This document shows, piece by piece, positions 25,729 to 34,962 of a DNA stretch of 64,000 nucleotides; the first letter of the stretch is position 1, and each line of letters starts with the position of its first letter. The notes below the pieces were generated by a model. The model was not told the origin of the DNA. It saw only the letters and a program-made list of their open reading frames with translations, and searched no databases. Origin of the DNA: Opitutaceae bacterium (GTDB lineage: Bacteria > Verrucomicrobiota > Verrucomicrobiia > Opitutales > Opitutaceae); NCBI GenBank assembly GCA_016794625.1, contig JAEUGY010000118.1, forward strand, positions 1 through 64,000, read 5' to 3'. The translations under genes were made by a program, and so were the position numbers.

Positions 25729-25841
25729 TGGGCGTTGATTCCGACCAAGCCGGTAATAACCTTCTCTAATTCAAAAATTTGTGCGACACCAAGGGCTCTC
25801 CATCGCCCGATCGGATCTGCCGGATCGACCGTTTCTCCCGC

Positions 25842-25868
25842 TTGATTTTTATCCGTAACTGCTAAGAT
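25842..25868 (+). promoter_or_regulatory. Candidate housekeeping promoter of htpG
   Basis: TTGATT (25842-25847) and TAAGAT (25863-25868) are separated by 15 bases, about 40 bases before the htpG start, in the AT-richest part of the spacer. The spacing is short and the match is moderate. No CIRCE element (TTAGCACTC...GAGTGCTAA) is present. Confidence 0.3.
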
Positions 25869-25906
25869 AGCGGGCTCTTTTTCTCTCACCTCTGTCTTCA
25901 TTCACC

Positions 25907-27751
25907 ATGTCCACTCCTCCGCAAACCTTCGAATTCCAGGCCGAAATCAAGCAGCTGCTCGATATCGTCATTCATTCGCTCTACACGGAGAAGGAGATCT
26001 TCATCCGCGAGTTGGTCTCCAACGCTTCGGACGCGCTCGAAAAACTGCGTCACACCAAGCTGGTCGAAAAAGAAATTGTCGACGAGAACCTGGAGCTGGA
26101 GGTCAACCTGACGACCGACGACAAGGCCAAGACGCTCACGATCCAGGATTTTGGCATCGGCATGTCCCGCGCCGAGTTGGTGGAGAACCTGGGCACGATC
26201 GCCCACTCGGGCTCGAAGGCGTTTCTCAAGTCGCTCAGCGAAACGGGTCAGAAGAACGCCAACCTGATCGGCCAGTTCGGTGTCGGTTTCTACTCGGCCT
26301 TCATGGTGGCCAAGTCGGTCAAGGTTTACTCCCGTTCCTGGCGGGCCGGGGAGCCGGGCCAGCTCTGGACCAGCGACGGCGCCGGCAGCTACGCGATCGA
26401 GGAGAGCGAGGGGCAGAGTCGCGGCGTGAAGATCGTGATCGAGCTGAAGGACGAGTGCGCTGAATTCAGCCAGGAGTGGAAGGTGAAGGAGATCCTCGAG
26501 CGCTACAGCGCCTTTGTCTCGTTCCCGATCAACCTGAACGGCAAACGCATCAACACGGTCCAGGCGCTCTGGCTGCGCAGCAAGAATGAGATCAAGGACG
26601 AGGAGTACACCGAGTTCTACAAGTTCCAGTCGCACGCCTTCGACGAGCCCCGGCTGCGCCTGCACTTCTCGGCCGACGCTCCGCTTTCCATCAACGCGTT
26701 GCTCTTCGTCCCGAAGGAAAACACCGAAAAACTCGGTTTCTCGCGGCTGGAACCAGCGGTCTCCCTCTACTGCCGCAAAGTCCTGATCGACGCCAAACCG
26801 AAGGACCTGCTGCCCGAGTGGCTGCGTTTCCTCAAGGGCGTCGTGGATAGCGAGGACCTGCCGCTCAACATCTCGCGCGAAACGATGCAGGACCGCGCGC
26901 TGATCGAGAAGCTGAACAAGGTCATCACCAAACGCTTCATCAAGTTCCTCGAGGAAGAGGCGAAGAACCGGCCGGACGCCTACCAGGAATTCTACAGCCA
27001 GTTCGGCATCTTCCTGAAGGAGGGCGCCGCGATCGACTACACGCACAAGGACCAGGTGGTCAAATTGCTGCGCTACGAGTCATCCCTGACCGAAAAGGGC
27101 AAGACCACCTCGCTGGCCGATTACGTGTCGCGTTTCCAGGGCGACCAAAAGGAAATCTATTACCTGATCGGGCCCAATCGCGAGGCGCTCGAAAGCGGTC
27201 CGTACCTGGAGGGCTTCAAGGCGCGCAATCTCGAAGTGCTGTTCTGCTACGAGCCGGTCGACGAGTACGTGATGTCGAATGTCCGCGAGTTTGACGGCAA
27301 GAAGCTCGTCGGCGCCGACCACGCCGACGTCAAGCTGGCGGATCTGCCCAAGCCGCCGGAAGACGACGGCCTGACCGCCGAACAGACGACCGCCCTCGCC
27401 ACCTGGTTGAAGGAAACGCTGGGCGAGCGTGTCGCGGACGTCAAAGCGAGCGACCGTCTGGTGGGATCTCCGGCTCTGGCCCTCAACTCCGACAAATTCA
27501 TGTCGCCGCAAATGCGGCGCATGATGAAGGCGATGAACAAGGACTCCGCCGAGACACCGCTGAAGGTGAATCTGGAGATCAATCCGCGGCACCCCGTGAT
27601 CAAGCGTCTGCAAGCCACCCGGGAGAGCGCCCCCGAAAAGGCGCGTCTGGTGGCGGAGCAGGTGCTCGACAACGCCCTGATTTCCGCCGGTCTGCTCGAC
27701 GATCCGACCAAGATGGTCGCCCGGCTCTACAAACTGCTGGAGTCCGTCTGA
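25907..27751 (+). CDS. htpG: Molecular chaperone HtpG (Hsp90)
   Basis: A 614-residue protein with the complete HtpG architecture: the N-terminal ATPase with ELVSNASDALEKLR, DFGIGMSRAELVENLGTIA and GQFGVGFYSAFMV; the middle domain with LPLNISRETMQ; and the C-terminal dimerisation domain. HtpG is an ATP-dependent dimeric cytoplasmic chaperone that remodels client proteins with DnaK. The length is normal and no motif is missing. It stands first in a plus-strand run with the aldehyde dehydrogenase. Confidence 0.97.
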   Translation: MSTPPQTFEFQAEIKQLLDIVIHSLYTEKEIFIRELVSNASDALEKLRHTKLVEKEIVDENLELEVNLTTDDKAKTLTIQDFGIGMSRAELVENLGTIAHSGSKAFLKSLSETGQKNANLIGQFGVGFYSAFMVAKSVKVYSRSWRAGEPGQLWTSDGAGSYAIEESEGQSRGVKIVIELKDECAEFSQEWKVKEILERYSAFVSFPINLNGKRINTVQALWLRSKNEIKDEEYTEFYKFQSHAFDEPRLRLHFSADAPLSINALLFVPKENTEKLGFSRLEPAVSLYCRKVLIDAKPKDLLPEWLRFLKGVVDSEDLPLNISRETMQDRALIEKLNKVITKRFIKFLEEEAKNRPDAYQEFYSQFGIFLKEGAAIDYTHKDQVVKLLRYESSLTEKGKTTSLADYVSRFQGDQKEIYYLIGPNREALESGPYLEGFKARNLEVLFCYEPVDEYVMSNVREFDGKKLVGADHADVKLADLPKPPEDDGLTAEQTTALATWLKETLGERVADVKASDRLVGSPALALNSDKFMSPQMRRMMKAMNKDSAETPLKVNLEINPRHPVIKRLQATRESAPEKARLVAEQVLDNALISAGLLDDPTKMVARLYKLLESV

Positions 27752-27765
27752 TCGTCGCGCCCGGG

Positions 27766-27795
27766 CCTTGCGGGACTTCGCAGTTGCCCGCAAGG
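27766..27795 (+). promoter_or_regulatory. Perfect 9-bp hairpin covering the aldehyde dehydrogenase ribosome binding site
   Basis: CCTTGCGGG (27766-27774) pairs exactly with CCCGCAAGG (27787-27795) around a 12-base loop. The right arm includes AAGG of the AAGGTGG Shine-Dalgarno-like sequence that lies a few bases before ATG 27803. The hairpin could therefore mask translation initiation, or act as a weak terminator after htpG (no T-run follows). Confidence 0.6.
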
Positions 27796-27802
27796 TGGTT
27801 CC

Positions 27803-29167
27803 ATGTCGCTCGTTTCCATCGATCCCGCCACCGGCCGGGTCCTGCAACGGTACCGTCCCACACCCGCCGCGGAGATCGAGGCGACCCTCGCCCGGGCGGC
27901 CCGAGCCGCCGCCCGGTGGCGGCAGGAGCCCGTGGCCGCCCGCTGCGCGGCGATGCAGGCGCTCGGCACCGCTCTGCGCGCCCGACGTGACGCGCTGGCC
28001 GAGCTGATCACGGCCGAGATGGGCAAGCCGCTGGCGCAGTCCCTCGCCGAGGTCGAAAAGTGCGCCGCATGCTGCGACTACTATGCCCGGCAAGGCGCGG
28101 CCTTCCTCGCGCCCGAAATTCCACCCGAGGCTCCCGCCGGAGCGGAGGTGCACTTCGAACCGCTGGGCGTGGTCCTCGCCATCATGCCGTGGAACTTCCC
28201 GCTCTGGCAGGCGTTCCGCGCCGCGATCCCGGCCCTGGTGGCCGGCAATGTGCTGGTGCTCAAGCACGCCTCCAACGTGTCGGGCTGCGCCCTGGCCATC
28301 GCGGCGGTGATGCGTGCGGCCGGACTGCCCCGGGACCTGCTGCAGGTCCTGCTCGTGTCCGGCCGGGAGGCGTCCGGGTTGATCCGCGACGCCCGTATCC
28401 ACGGGGTCACTCTCACCGGCAGCACCGAGGCCGGCCGCACGGTCGCCGCGCTGGCCGGCGCGGCACTCAAGCCCGCGGTCTTCGAGCTGGGCGGCAGCGA
28501 CCCGTACCTCATCTTCGAAGACGCCGACCTCGATGCCGCCGCCGAATGCTGCGCCGCCGCCCGCCTGGTGAACAACGGCCAAAGCTGCGTCGCGGCCAAA
28601 CGCTTCATTGTCGCCCGCCGGATCCAGGCCGATTTCGCCAAGCGGCTCGCAGAACGGCTCAACGCCCGTCGCGTCGGGGATCCCCGCGCCCCGGACACCG
28701 ACCTCGGGCCGCTCGCCCGGGAGGACCTGCGGCGTTCGCTGCACCGCCAGGTCACTGCCAGCGTGGCCGGCGGCGCCCGGCTGCTGACGGGGGGCGTGGT
28801 GCCGCGCGGACCGGGGAGCTTCTACCCTCCGACGCTGCTCAGTCAGGTGCCAGCCGGCACGCCCGCGTTCGCCGATGAATTGTTCGGCCCGGTCGCCGCG
28901 GTCATCCCGGCGCGCACCGAGGCCGAAGCCCTCCGGCTCGCCAACGCCACTCCTTTCGGACTCGGCGCCGCCGTGTTCACACAGGACCTCGATCGGGCCC
29001 GTCGGGTGGCGGCCGCCCTCGAAAGTGGCATGGTGGCGATCAACGGTTCCGTGCGCAGCGAGGTGTCACTCCCCTTCGGCGGCGTGAAAGAGAGCGGGTT
29101 CGGCCGCGAACTCGGGCTCTGGGGCGCCCGTTCCTTTGTCTCGGTGAAAACGGTCCGGCGCTTCTAA
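27803..29167 (+). CDS. NAD(P)-dependent aldehyde dehydrogenase, succinate-semialdehyde dehydrogenase-like
   Basis: A 454-residue enzyme of the aldehyde dehydrogenase superfamily. Catalytic Glu228 lies in FELGGSDPYLIF and nucleophile Cys262 in NNGQSCVAAKR; the NAD-binding stretch IMPWNFPLWQ (127-136), the GVTLTGSTEAGR loop and the C-terminal PFGGVKESGFGRELG are intact. The overall pattern and short length resemble the GabD/SSADH-like branch that oxidises succinate semialdehyde or similar aldehydes to acids; substrate is inferred. It follows htpG by 51 bases with a hairpin over its ribosome binding site. Confidence 0.9.
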   Translation: MSLVSIDPATGRVLQRYRPTPAAEIEATLARAARAAARWRQEPVAARCAAMQALGTALRARRDALAELITAEMGKPLAQSLAEVEKCAACCDYYARQGAAFLAPEIPPEAPAGAEVHFEPLGVVLAIMPWNFPLWQAFRAAIPALVAGNVLVLKHASNVSGCALAIAAVMRAAGLPRDLLQVLLVSGREASGLIRDARIHGVTLTGSTEAGRTVAALAGAALKPAVFELGGSDPYLIFEDADLDAAAECCAAARLVNNGQSCVAAKRFIVARRIQADFAKRLAERLNARRVGDPRAPDTDLGPLAREDLRRSLHRQVTASVAGGARLLTGGVVPRGPGSFYPPTLLSQVPAGTPAFADELFGPVAAVIPARTEAEALRLANATPFGLGAAVFTQDLDRARRVAAALESGMVAINGSVRSEVSLPFGGVKESGFGRELGLWGARSFVSVKTVRRF

Positions 29168-29218
29168 TCCCGGGGTCCAGCCCGCCCGCTGGAAACCTTT
29201 AGTTATTTTCTACCAGCA

Positions 29219-29236
29219 TGTTACGACCGCGTAACA
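29219..29236. promoter_or_regulatory. Palindrome TGTTACG-N4-CGTAACA upstream of ppk1
   Basis: A perfect inverted repeat with 7-base arms and 4-base centre, 62 bases before the ppk1 start, in an AT-richer spacer (29168-29298). It is symmetric, so it does not match the direct-repeat Pho box. It looks like an operator for a dimeric regulator. Confidence 0.45.
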
Positions 29237-29298
29237 CGGCGCTTTAATTCTCGTTTCCAGACACCAGGCGGCTAGGATGATTCCTCACGCCCACCGCC

Positions 29299-31494
29299 AT
29301 GCCCAAGCGCACCCGCACGCCCAAGCGCCCCCGCCCCTCCGCCCCGGCCGACTCGGACAAGGTCATTGAACCCGTCTCGCAGACCGCACGGGTCGAGCCG
29401 ATCGCGCGCCTGGTCAAGACCGCCTACTTCAACCGGGAGCTTTCCTGGCTGGCGTTCAACCGGCGCGTGCTGGAGCAGGCGCAGAACAGTCGGCAGCCGC
29501 TGTTGGAGCGGGTCAAGTTCCTCGCGATCGTCTCCTCCAATCTCGACGAGTTCTTCGAGATCCGCGTGGCCGGTCTGATCCAGCAGGTGGAGTCGGGCGT
29601 CACCGAGAACAGCGTGGACGGTCTGCCGCCGCGCGAACAGCTGCGGCGTATCCATTCGGTCGTGGGCTCGTTGGTCGAGGACCAGTACCGGTGCTGGCAC
29701 GAGCTGCTGCTGCCCGCCCTCGCGGCCGAACGCATCGAGTTCCGCACGCCCCGCACGCTGACGGCGGCGGAGCTGTCCTGGGTCCGCACCTACTTTCAAG
29801 AGCAGGTCTTTCCGGTCCTGACGCCGCTTGCGCTCGACCAGTCGCATCCCTTTCCCCAGCTCGGCAACAAGACGCTCAATGTGGTGGTGTCACTCGACCA
29901 CCCGGAGACCGCGGAGATCGATCACATGGTCGCGATTCTCCCCGTGCCGCGGATCCTGCCCCGGCTCGTGCGGCTCGACCCTGAGAACACGTCGGGCGCG
30001 CGCTTCATCTTCCTGACCGATGTGATCAAGCTGTGCGCAGGGGAGATTTTCCCGGGCTACCGGATTCACGGGGCCTGGGCGTTCCGGGTGACCCGGAACA
30101 GCGACCTCTACATCGACGAGGAGGAGGCGGAGAACCTGCTGAAGAAGATCGAGGAGGAGCTGCGCAATCAGCGGCGGGGTTCGGCGGTGCGCCTCGAGAT
30201 CGAAGACGGGGTCGAGGATCCGATCTTCAACACGCTGTGCGAACACCTCGACCTGTCGCACGAGTATGTCTTTCGCCTGACGGGTCCGCTCAATCTGCTG
30301 CGGTTGATGAGCCTCGCGGAAATCGCCCGCCCCGACCTGAAGTTCGCCCCGTTCACACCGGTCAACCTCTCGCCGTTGCACCAGCCCGAGCGGATCTTCG
30401 AGGTGCTGCGGGCGCAGGACGTGCTCCTGCACCACCCCTACGACTCGTTCCAGCCGGTGGTTGATTTCGTGGAACAGGCCGCCCGCGACCCCCATGTGTT
30501 CGCGCTCAAGCAGACGCTGTACCGCACGAGCGGCGACTCTCCGATCGTGCGCGCGCTGATCAGCGCCTCCCGCAACGGCAAGCAGGTCACCGCCCTGGTG
30601 GAGCTGAAGGCCCGCTTCGACGAGGCCAACAACATCCAGTGGGCCCGCCAGCTCGAGGAAGCCGGGGTCCACGTGGTGTACGGTCTGGTCGGACACAAGA
30701 CGCACTGCAAGTGCTCGCTCGTGGTCCGCCAGGAAGGCGGCGTCATGCGGCGCTACGCCCATGTCGGCACGGGCAACTACAACCCGCGCACCGCCCGGCT
30801 CTACACGGACGTGAGCTTTTTCACGTCCCGGACCGCGATCACGACCGACATCGCCAACCTCTTCAACGCCCTGACGGGCTTCGGCCGCTCACCGGAATTC
30901 CAGCAGCTGCTCGTCGCCCCGTTCAACCTGCACCGGCGGATCAATGAACTCATCCTGGGTGAAGCCGAGGCGGCCGAGGCCGGCAAGCCGGCCCGCATCA
31001 TTGCGCAAATGAACTCGCTGGTCGACAAGGCCACGATCGACAATCTCTACGCCGCCTCGCGTGCAGGCGTCTCCATCGACCTGATCGTCCGGGGGGTCTG
31101 CTGCCTCGTCCCGGGGGTGAAGGGGCTGAGCGAGAACATCCGCGTGCGAAGCATCGTCGGCCGCTTCCTCGAACACGCGCGCGCCTTCTATTTTGAAAAT
31201 CACGCGGGGGAACCCCTGATCTACGCCGGCAGTTCGGACTGGATGCCGCGCAACTTCTTCCGCCGGATCGAGGTCGTCTTCCCGATCGAGGACCCGGCCC
31301 TGCGCCGGTGGGTGAAGGAGGAGCTCTTTGGTATGGCTCTTCAGGATACGGAACAGGCGCGCGTCCTGATGAGCGACGGCGGCTACCTGCCGCCCGCCAC
31401 CGCTCCGGGCACGCCGCCCTTCTCCGCCCAGGCCTACTTCATCGCCGCCGCCCAACAACGGGCGAGCGCCGCAGCCGCCGCCGAACCGGCGTGA
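29299..31494 (+). CDS. ppk1: Polyphosphate kinase 1
   Basis: A 731-residue PPK1 with the usual four-domain order: N-terminal helical domain beginning YFNRELSWLAFNRRVLEQA, head domain, and two phospholipase-D-like C-terminal domains. The autophosphorylated His is His488 in RYAHVGTGNYNP; the second domain has YAGSSDWMPRNFFRRIE. It reversibly transfers the gamma-phosphate of ATP to polyphosphate, at the inner membrane face. The N-terminal 30 residues are basic and Pro-rich and are extra to the core. No ppx phosphatase is next to it. Confidence 0.96.
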   Translation: MPKRTRTPKRPRPSAPADSDKVIEPVSQTARVEPIARLVKTAYFNRELSWLAFNRRVLEQAQNSRQPLLERVKFLAIVSSNLDEFFEIRVAGLIQQVESGVTENSVDGLPPREQLRRIHSVVGSLVEDQYRCWHELLLPALAAERIEFRTPRTLTAAELSWVRTYFQEQVFPVLTPLALDQSHPFPQLGNKTLNVVVSLDHPETAEIDHMVAILPVPRILPRLVRLDPENTSGARFIFLTDVIKLCAGEIFPGYRIHGAWAFRVTRNSDLYIDEEEAENLLKKIEEELRNQRRGSAVRLEIEDGVEDPIFNTLCEHLDLSHEYVFRLTGPLNLLRLMSLAEIARPDLKFAPFTPVNLSPLHQPERIFEVLRAQDVLLHHPYDSFQPVVDFVEQAARDPHVFALKQTLYRTSGDSPIVRALISASRNGKQVTALVELKARFDEANNIQWARQLEEAGVHVVYGLVGHKTHCKCSLVVRQEGGVMRRYAHVGTGNYNPRTARLYTDVSFFTSRTAITTDIANLFNALTGFGRSPEFQQLLVAPFNLHRRINELILGEAEAAEAGKPARIIAQMNSLVDKATIDNLYAASRAGVSIDLIVRGVCCLVPGVKGLSENIRVRSIVGRFLEHARAFYFENHAGEPLIYAGSSDWMPRNFFRRIEVVFPIEDPALRRWVKEELFGMALQDTEQARVLMSDGGYLPPATAPGTPPFSAQAYFIAAAQQRASAAAAAEPA

Positions 31495-31524
31495 CCGCGG
31501 CCGCCGGACCGTAAAGCCTCTGCG

Positions 31525-31795
31525 GATGTAGGGCCGGCCCTCGCGGCCGTGCCTAGCGTCGAACACCCGACGCTCACGCGCAATCCCAGGCGTGGCCGCG
31601 AGCGTCAGCCCTAGATCTGGGATGAGGAAGCTGGCCCTCGCCACAGGGATTCGTTCCTCCTCCTATTGTAGGGCCGGCCCTTGCGGCCGTGCCTAGCGCT
31701 GAACACCCGACGCTCACGCGCAATCCCAAGCGTGCCCGCGAGCGTTCAGCCCTTCGACAGGCTCAGGCATGGCCGCGAGGGCCAGCCCTACATCG
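31525..31795. mobile_element. Two tandem MITE-like palindromic elements
   Basis: The spacer 31495-31865 holds two related units. Unit 1 (31525-31617) begins GATGTAGGGCCGGCCC and ends with the imperfect reverse complement. Unit 2 (31665-31793) repeats about 80 bases of unit 1 at an offset of 140 bases and ends CCAGCCCTACATC, matching the reverse complement of the first terminus at about 27 of 29 positions. Each can fold into one long hairpin. Unit 2 carries a nested insertion containing CAGCCCTTCGACAGGCTCAG. No transposase is encoded, so these would be non-autonomous; no clear target-site duplication was found. Confidence 0.6.
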
Positions 31796-31865
31796 GATAG
31801 GCGGGGGCGTCGAACCTAGGATTCTGATCTCGTTTGAGTGAACGCTTGTGAGGCGGGACCTCCGC

Positions 31866-34541
31866 TCAGGGGCCGACGATGACGCTGGCCGTCACGTCGG
31901 TGCCATTGCGCACCAGGCGGCCCTGATTGGCGACGGCCGGCAGCGACACACTGTGGGAATTGGTGCCCGCGGCCATGCGCACACCGGTCGCCGTGCCGAA
32001 CTCAATCGCGCGGCCGTTGCTCTGCAGCAAATTGCCACCGGCGATGCGAATCTCGCCGGGGAATCCAGCCAGGCCGGTCACGGTCCCCGTGATCAGCTTC
32101 GGGTTGGCGGTGTCCTTGGCGTCAATATCGTGCAGCACGATCGGCCCTGTGAAGGCGACGCCGGGGGCGTTGATGCCCGTGTCACCGGAATTGGCGGACA
32201 ACAGGGCATTGCCGATGCGCACACCACCGAACTGACCATTGCTGCTGGAGATGTTGATCAGCGCGATGTCGGCGAGGCCGTTATAGGTGACACCCGCCTT
32301 GAGCACGAGCACATTGCCGGTGAGCGAACCCACGCTGAAGATACCGAGATTCGAGGTCTGGTCCGCACCCGTGATGGTGATCGTGGGCAGCCCCTTCATG
32401 TAGGTGACCGTCGGCTGGTTGTAGTTGACCGCCACCGCCGGACCCGAGGCATTGGCCAGGCTCAGCGTGAGCGTGCCCGGGCCCGAATACTCGACCTGCA
32501 CAATGTCATCATTGATGTCGACGAACGACAGTCGCGCCACCTGTCCGGGATCCGCGGTGATCGTCGTCGACGTGCCCGTCATGAGGAACTGGTCGTAGAT
32601 ATTCCCATTCGGATGAGAGAGGTCGGAGGCAAAGAGCACCGAGTTGCCGATCGGACGCTGCGTCGAGGAGAGACTGAGCAGCGCCGCCTGGCTGGAGAAG
32701 GTCGTGCTGTTGGACGTGACGTCGACCGTGTAGAGTCCGACATTGCCCGGCTGCACGGAGGACACCGTGTAGGACGCACTGGTGGCCCCCGCGATCGGCG
32801 CACCATTGAACTTCCACTGATAGGTCGCCGCAAGATTGCTCGGGTTGTTCAGCGTGACCGAGAACGTGGCCGCCGCACTGGGAGCGACGCTCTGGCTGGC
32901 CGGCTGCGTCGCCAGGGTCGGCGTCGTCGGTGTGCCGCCACCGCCACCACCGCCGCTGCCGGTCCCGATGCTGGTTTCAGTGGTCGGAAGCGTTTCAAAC
33001 GTGAGCGCACCGGTTTGGAGCGTCGGAGTGAAGGCAGCCGACGTGACGGCGAAATCGGCGAGCGTGAGACTGACATCCGCCACCGTGAGGCCCGCGGTCG
33101 ACGTCGAGACCGTCGTCTCGGGCAGCAAATCGGCGTTCACGCTGGCCGCGAAGTCATCCTTGAAGGTCATGACTTCCATGGCGCGATCACCCAGGTGGAA
33201 GAAGGACGCCACGACATCGTCACTATCGTAGTCCGAGATCACCATTCCGGTGTTCATCGGATTCTTGTACCGACGCCAACGGATGTTCGAGAGCGTGGAG
33301 TCCGTCAGTCCGATATAGACCGGGCCGGCCTGCACCGTCCCGCTCGTCGGTACACTCGTCGATACGGTGGCAAGCCAGATCCGGTTACCTTCGGGATAGG
33401 TCTGCGTGACGTTGACCTGCGAGAAGGCAAATTTCGCCTGCGCTTCAAGGGCACCGGTCGAACCGAGCACGCCCACCGCACTGGTGATGAACCCGGGATT
33501 CGCCAGATCAACGAGGGAGCCGGTGAGAAGCACCTTGTCTCCCGTCAGATCACCCGCCACCGCCATGGCTCCTCCGGACACCCGCTTGGACCAGACCACG
33601 GCGCCGGCGGTGGTGAGTTTAGCAGCCAAGGTGCTGGTGGCCGTCGAGCCACCCGTCGGGATCTCTGTGCCGGTAACGTAAAGAGCGCTTCCATTGATCG
33701 AAGGGATACCAACGAACGAACCGCTCAAGTTCGGCTTCTTGGCCCACTCCACTGCTCCCGCCGCGCTCAACTTCACGAAGTAGCTTTCATTCACGAGCTG
33801 GAACGTGGTCAGATTGATCTGAAATTTGACCACAATCACGAGGAGGGATCCATCCAAGAGCGGGAGGGCATACGCCACCTGACTGTCGGACGGGATCAGG
33901 GGGTTCACGCCAAACGAGGCGGACGTGAGCCGGGTGCCCCAGTTGAAGTTTCCGTTCACATCAAACCGCACCACTTCGATGTTGGTGCCCGATTGCATAA
34001 GCACGATCGTACGGCCCTGCACGTCCGGTGTAACGGTCGTGGTGGTGGGATTCGCCGTCAGCCGATGCTGAAAGACCGGAGCGTAGGTGCTGCTCGAATA
34101 GACACCGAACGTAACGTTGTTGGACCCTGAAAGGTTCTGATAGGCCCGAAACTGCGCGGAGCTCGCACCGGGCGACACCGTAACGCCCAGTTGCTGCGGG
34201 GAGACACGCACGATCGTGTTGCCGGCAGCGTCAAACTCCAGCATCCCGGTAATCGATTCCGAGGTTCCCGACACCGAGGGCAATGCATAATAGCCCGTGC
34301 GGCCAAACTGAGGCGACGTGAGGCCGCCACTCCAGACACCGTAGGCCGAATTGCGCGCGGTCACCCGCTTGGGAAAGGCAGCCGCTGAATCCGCGGTGTT
34401 AGGCGCCGGCGTTGCGCCGGTCGGGATGATTGCGGAGGCCTGGTAGGGTGCCCACGCGGTGGCCAGGCACACTGCCAAACGACTGCACCAGAGGAGGCCA
34501 CGGCGGCGGGATGAAGACAAGAGGGTGGTTTCGCGTTTCAT
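31866..34541 (-). CDS. Large secreted protein with beta-propeller-like half and Ig-like domain
   Basis: The start is set at ATG 34541, before a long signal peptide (MKRETTLLSSSRRRGLLWCS...QASA); the frame is open to 34757. The 891-residue product has an N-terminal region (about 40-480) with repeated GAVEWAKK/GAVVWSKR and DGSLLVIVV-type strands typical of beta-propeller (SBBP-like) repeats, a Gly-rich linker near 530, one immunoglobulin-like domain (538-622, TYQWKFNGAPIAGATSASYTV...GLYTVDV) and a C-terminal beta-rich region of Ser/Thr/Gly-rich repeats. I see no enzyme motif or anchor. It is probably a cell-surface or secreted adhesive protein. Its base composition is visibly lower in GC than that of its neighbours. 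Confidence 0.8.
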   Translation of the reverse strand: MKRETTLLSSSRRRGLLWCSRLAVCLATAWAPYQASAIIPTGATPAPNTADSAAAFPKRVTARNSAYGVWSGGLTSPQFGRTGYYALPSVSGTSESITGMLEFDAAGNTIVRVSPQQLGVTVSPGASSAQFRAYQNLSGSNNVTFGVYSSSTYAPVFQHRLTANPTTTTVTPDVQGRTIVLMQSGTNIEVVRFDVNGNFNWGTRLTSASFGVNPLIPSDSQVAYALPLLDGSLLVIVVKFQINLTTFQLVNESYFVKLSAAGAVEWAKKPNLSGSFVGIPSINGSALYVTGTEIPTGGSTATSTLAAKLTTAGAVVWSKRVSGGAMAVAGDLTGDKVLLTGSLVDLANPGFITSAVGVLGSTGALEAQAKFAFSQVNVTQTYPEGNRIWLATVSTSVPTSGTVQAGPVYIGLTDSTLSNIRWRRYKNPMNTGMVISDYDSDDVVASFFHLGDRAMEVMTFKDDFAASVNADLLPETTVSTSTAGLTVADVSLTLADFAVTSAAFTPTLQTGALTFETLPTTETSIGTGSGGGGGGGTPTTPTLATQPASQSVAPSAAATFSVTLNNPSNLAATYQWKFNGAPIAGATSASYTVSSVQPGNVGLYTVDVTSNSTTFSSQAALLSLSSTQRPIGNSVLFASDLSHPNGNIYDQFLMTGTSTTITADPGQVARLSFVDINDDIVQVEYSGPGTLTLSLANASGPAVAVNYNQPTVTYMKGLPTITITGADQTSNLGIFSVGSLTGNVLVLKAGVTYNGLADIALINISSSNGQFGGVRIGNALLSANSGDTGINAPGVAFTGPIVLHDIDAKDTANPKLITGTVTGLAGFPGEIRIAGGNLLQSNGRAIEFGTATGVRMAAGTNSHSVSLPAVANQGRLVRNGTDVTASVIVGP

Positions 34542-34962
34542 GTTAAAGTCGATGGAAAGGACAAGAGGCGGAGCGGTGGCGAAGGCAGCAGGGCGCGGAA
34601 TCGGCATCCATGCGGTGGCCGGTCCAACGGTCATTGAGATCCGGGACCACACCGACCATGGACCTGCCGTCACATCAACGTCCCGCGGCGGATCGATCAA
34701 GCCTTGCCACCCGCTCAGCGACAGAAATTCACTACGTAAACGTGCGTATCCGCTCAATTCCGGGGCAAAGCTTGCAGCCGGCCGGACTCCGCATCAGCCT
34801 ACGTCTGTCCCCCCTTCAGGATCCGGCCTGCTCGCCCCGGAGTTCGTTTTCTTCCGACCGTCGTTCCATGTTTCCCCGCCCCGACGACTCCTGGTGCCAC
34901 TGCTTCGTGGCAGGACCACGGGCAGAGGCCAGGCCGAGCCTCCGGAGCCACTCGACCCCGTC
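34542..34962. other. Divergent intergenic region, no repeat module
   Basis: About 420 bases between the Ig-domain protein (minus) and the hybrid kinase (plus). The kinase frame is open across it, but that translation is not kinase-like, so I treat it as non-coding. None of the palindromic modules occurs here. Promoters for both genes must lie inside; I could not pick a convincing one. Confidence 0.5.

Noticed and set aside
31848..34130. 760-codon plus-strand frame opposite the Ig-domain protein
   Set aside because: Composition is His/Arg/Gly-rich; the opposite strand gives a signal peptide and beta-rich domains.
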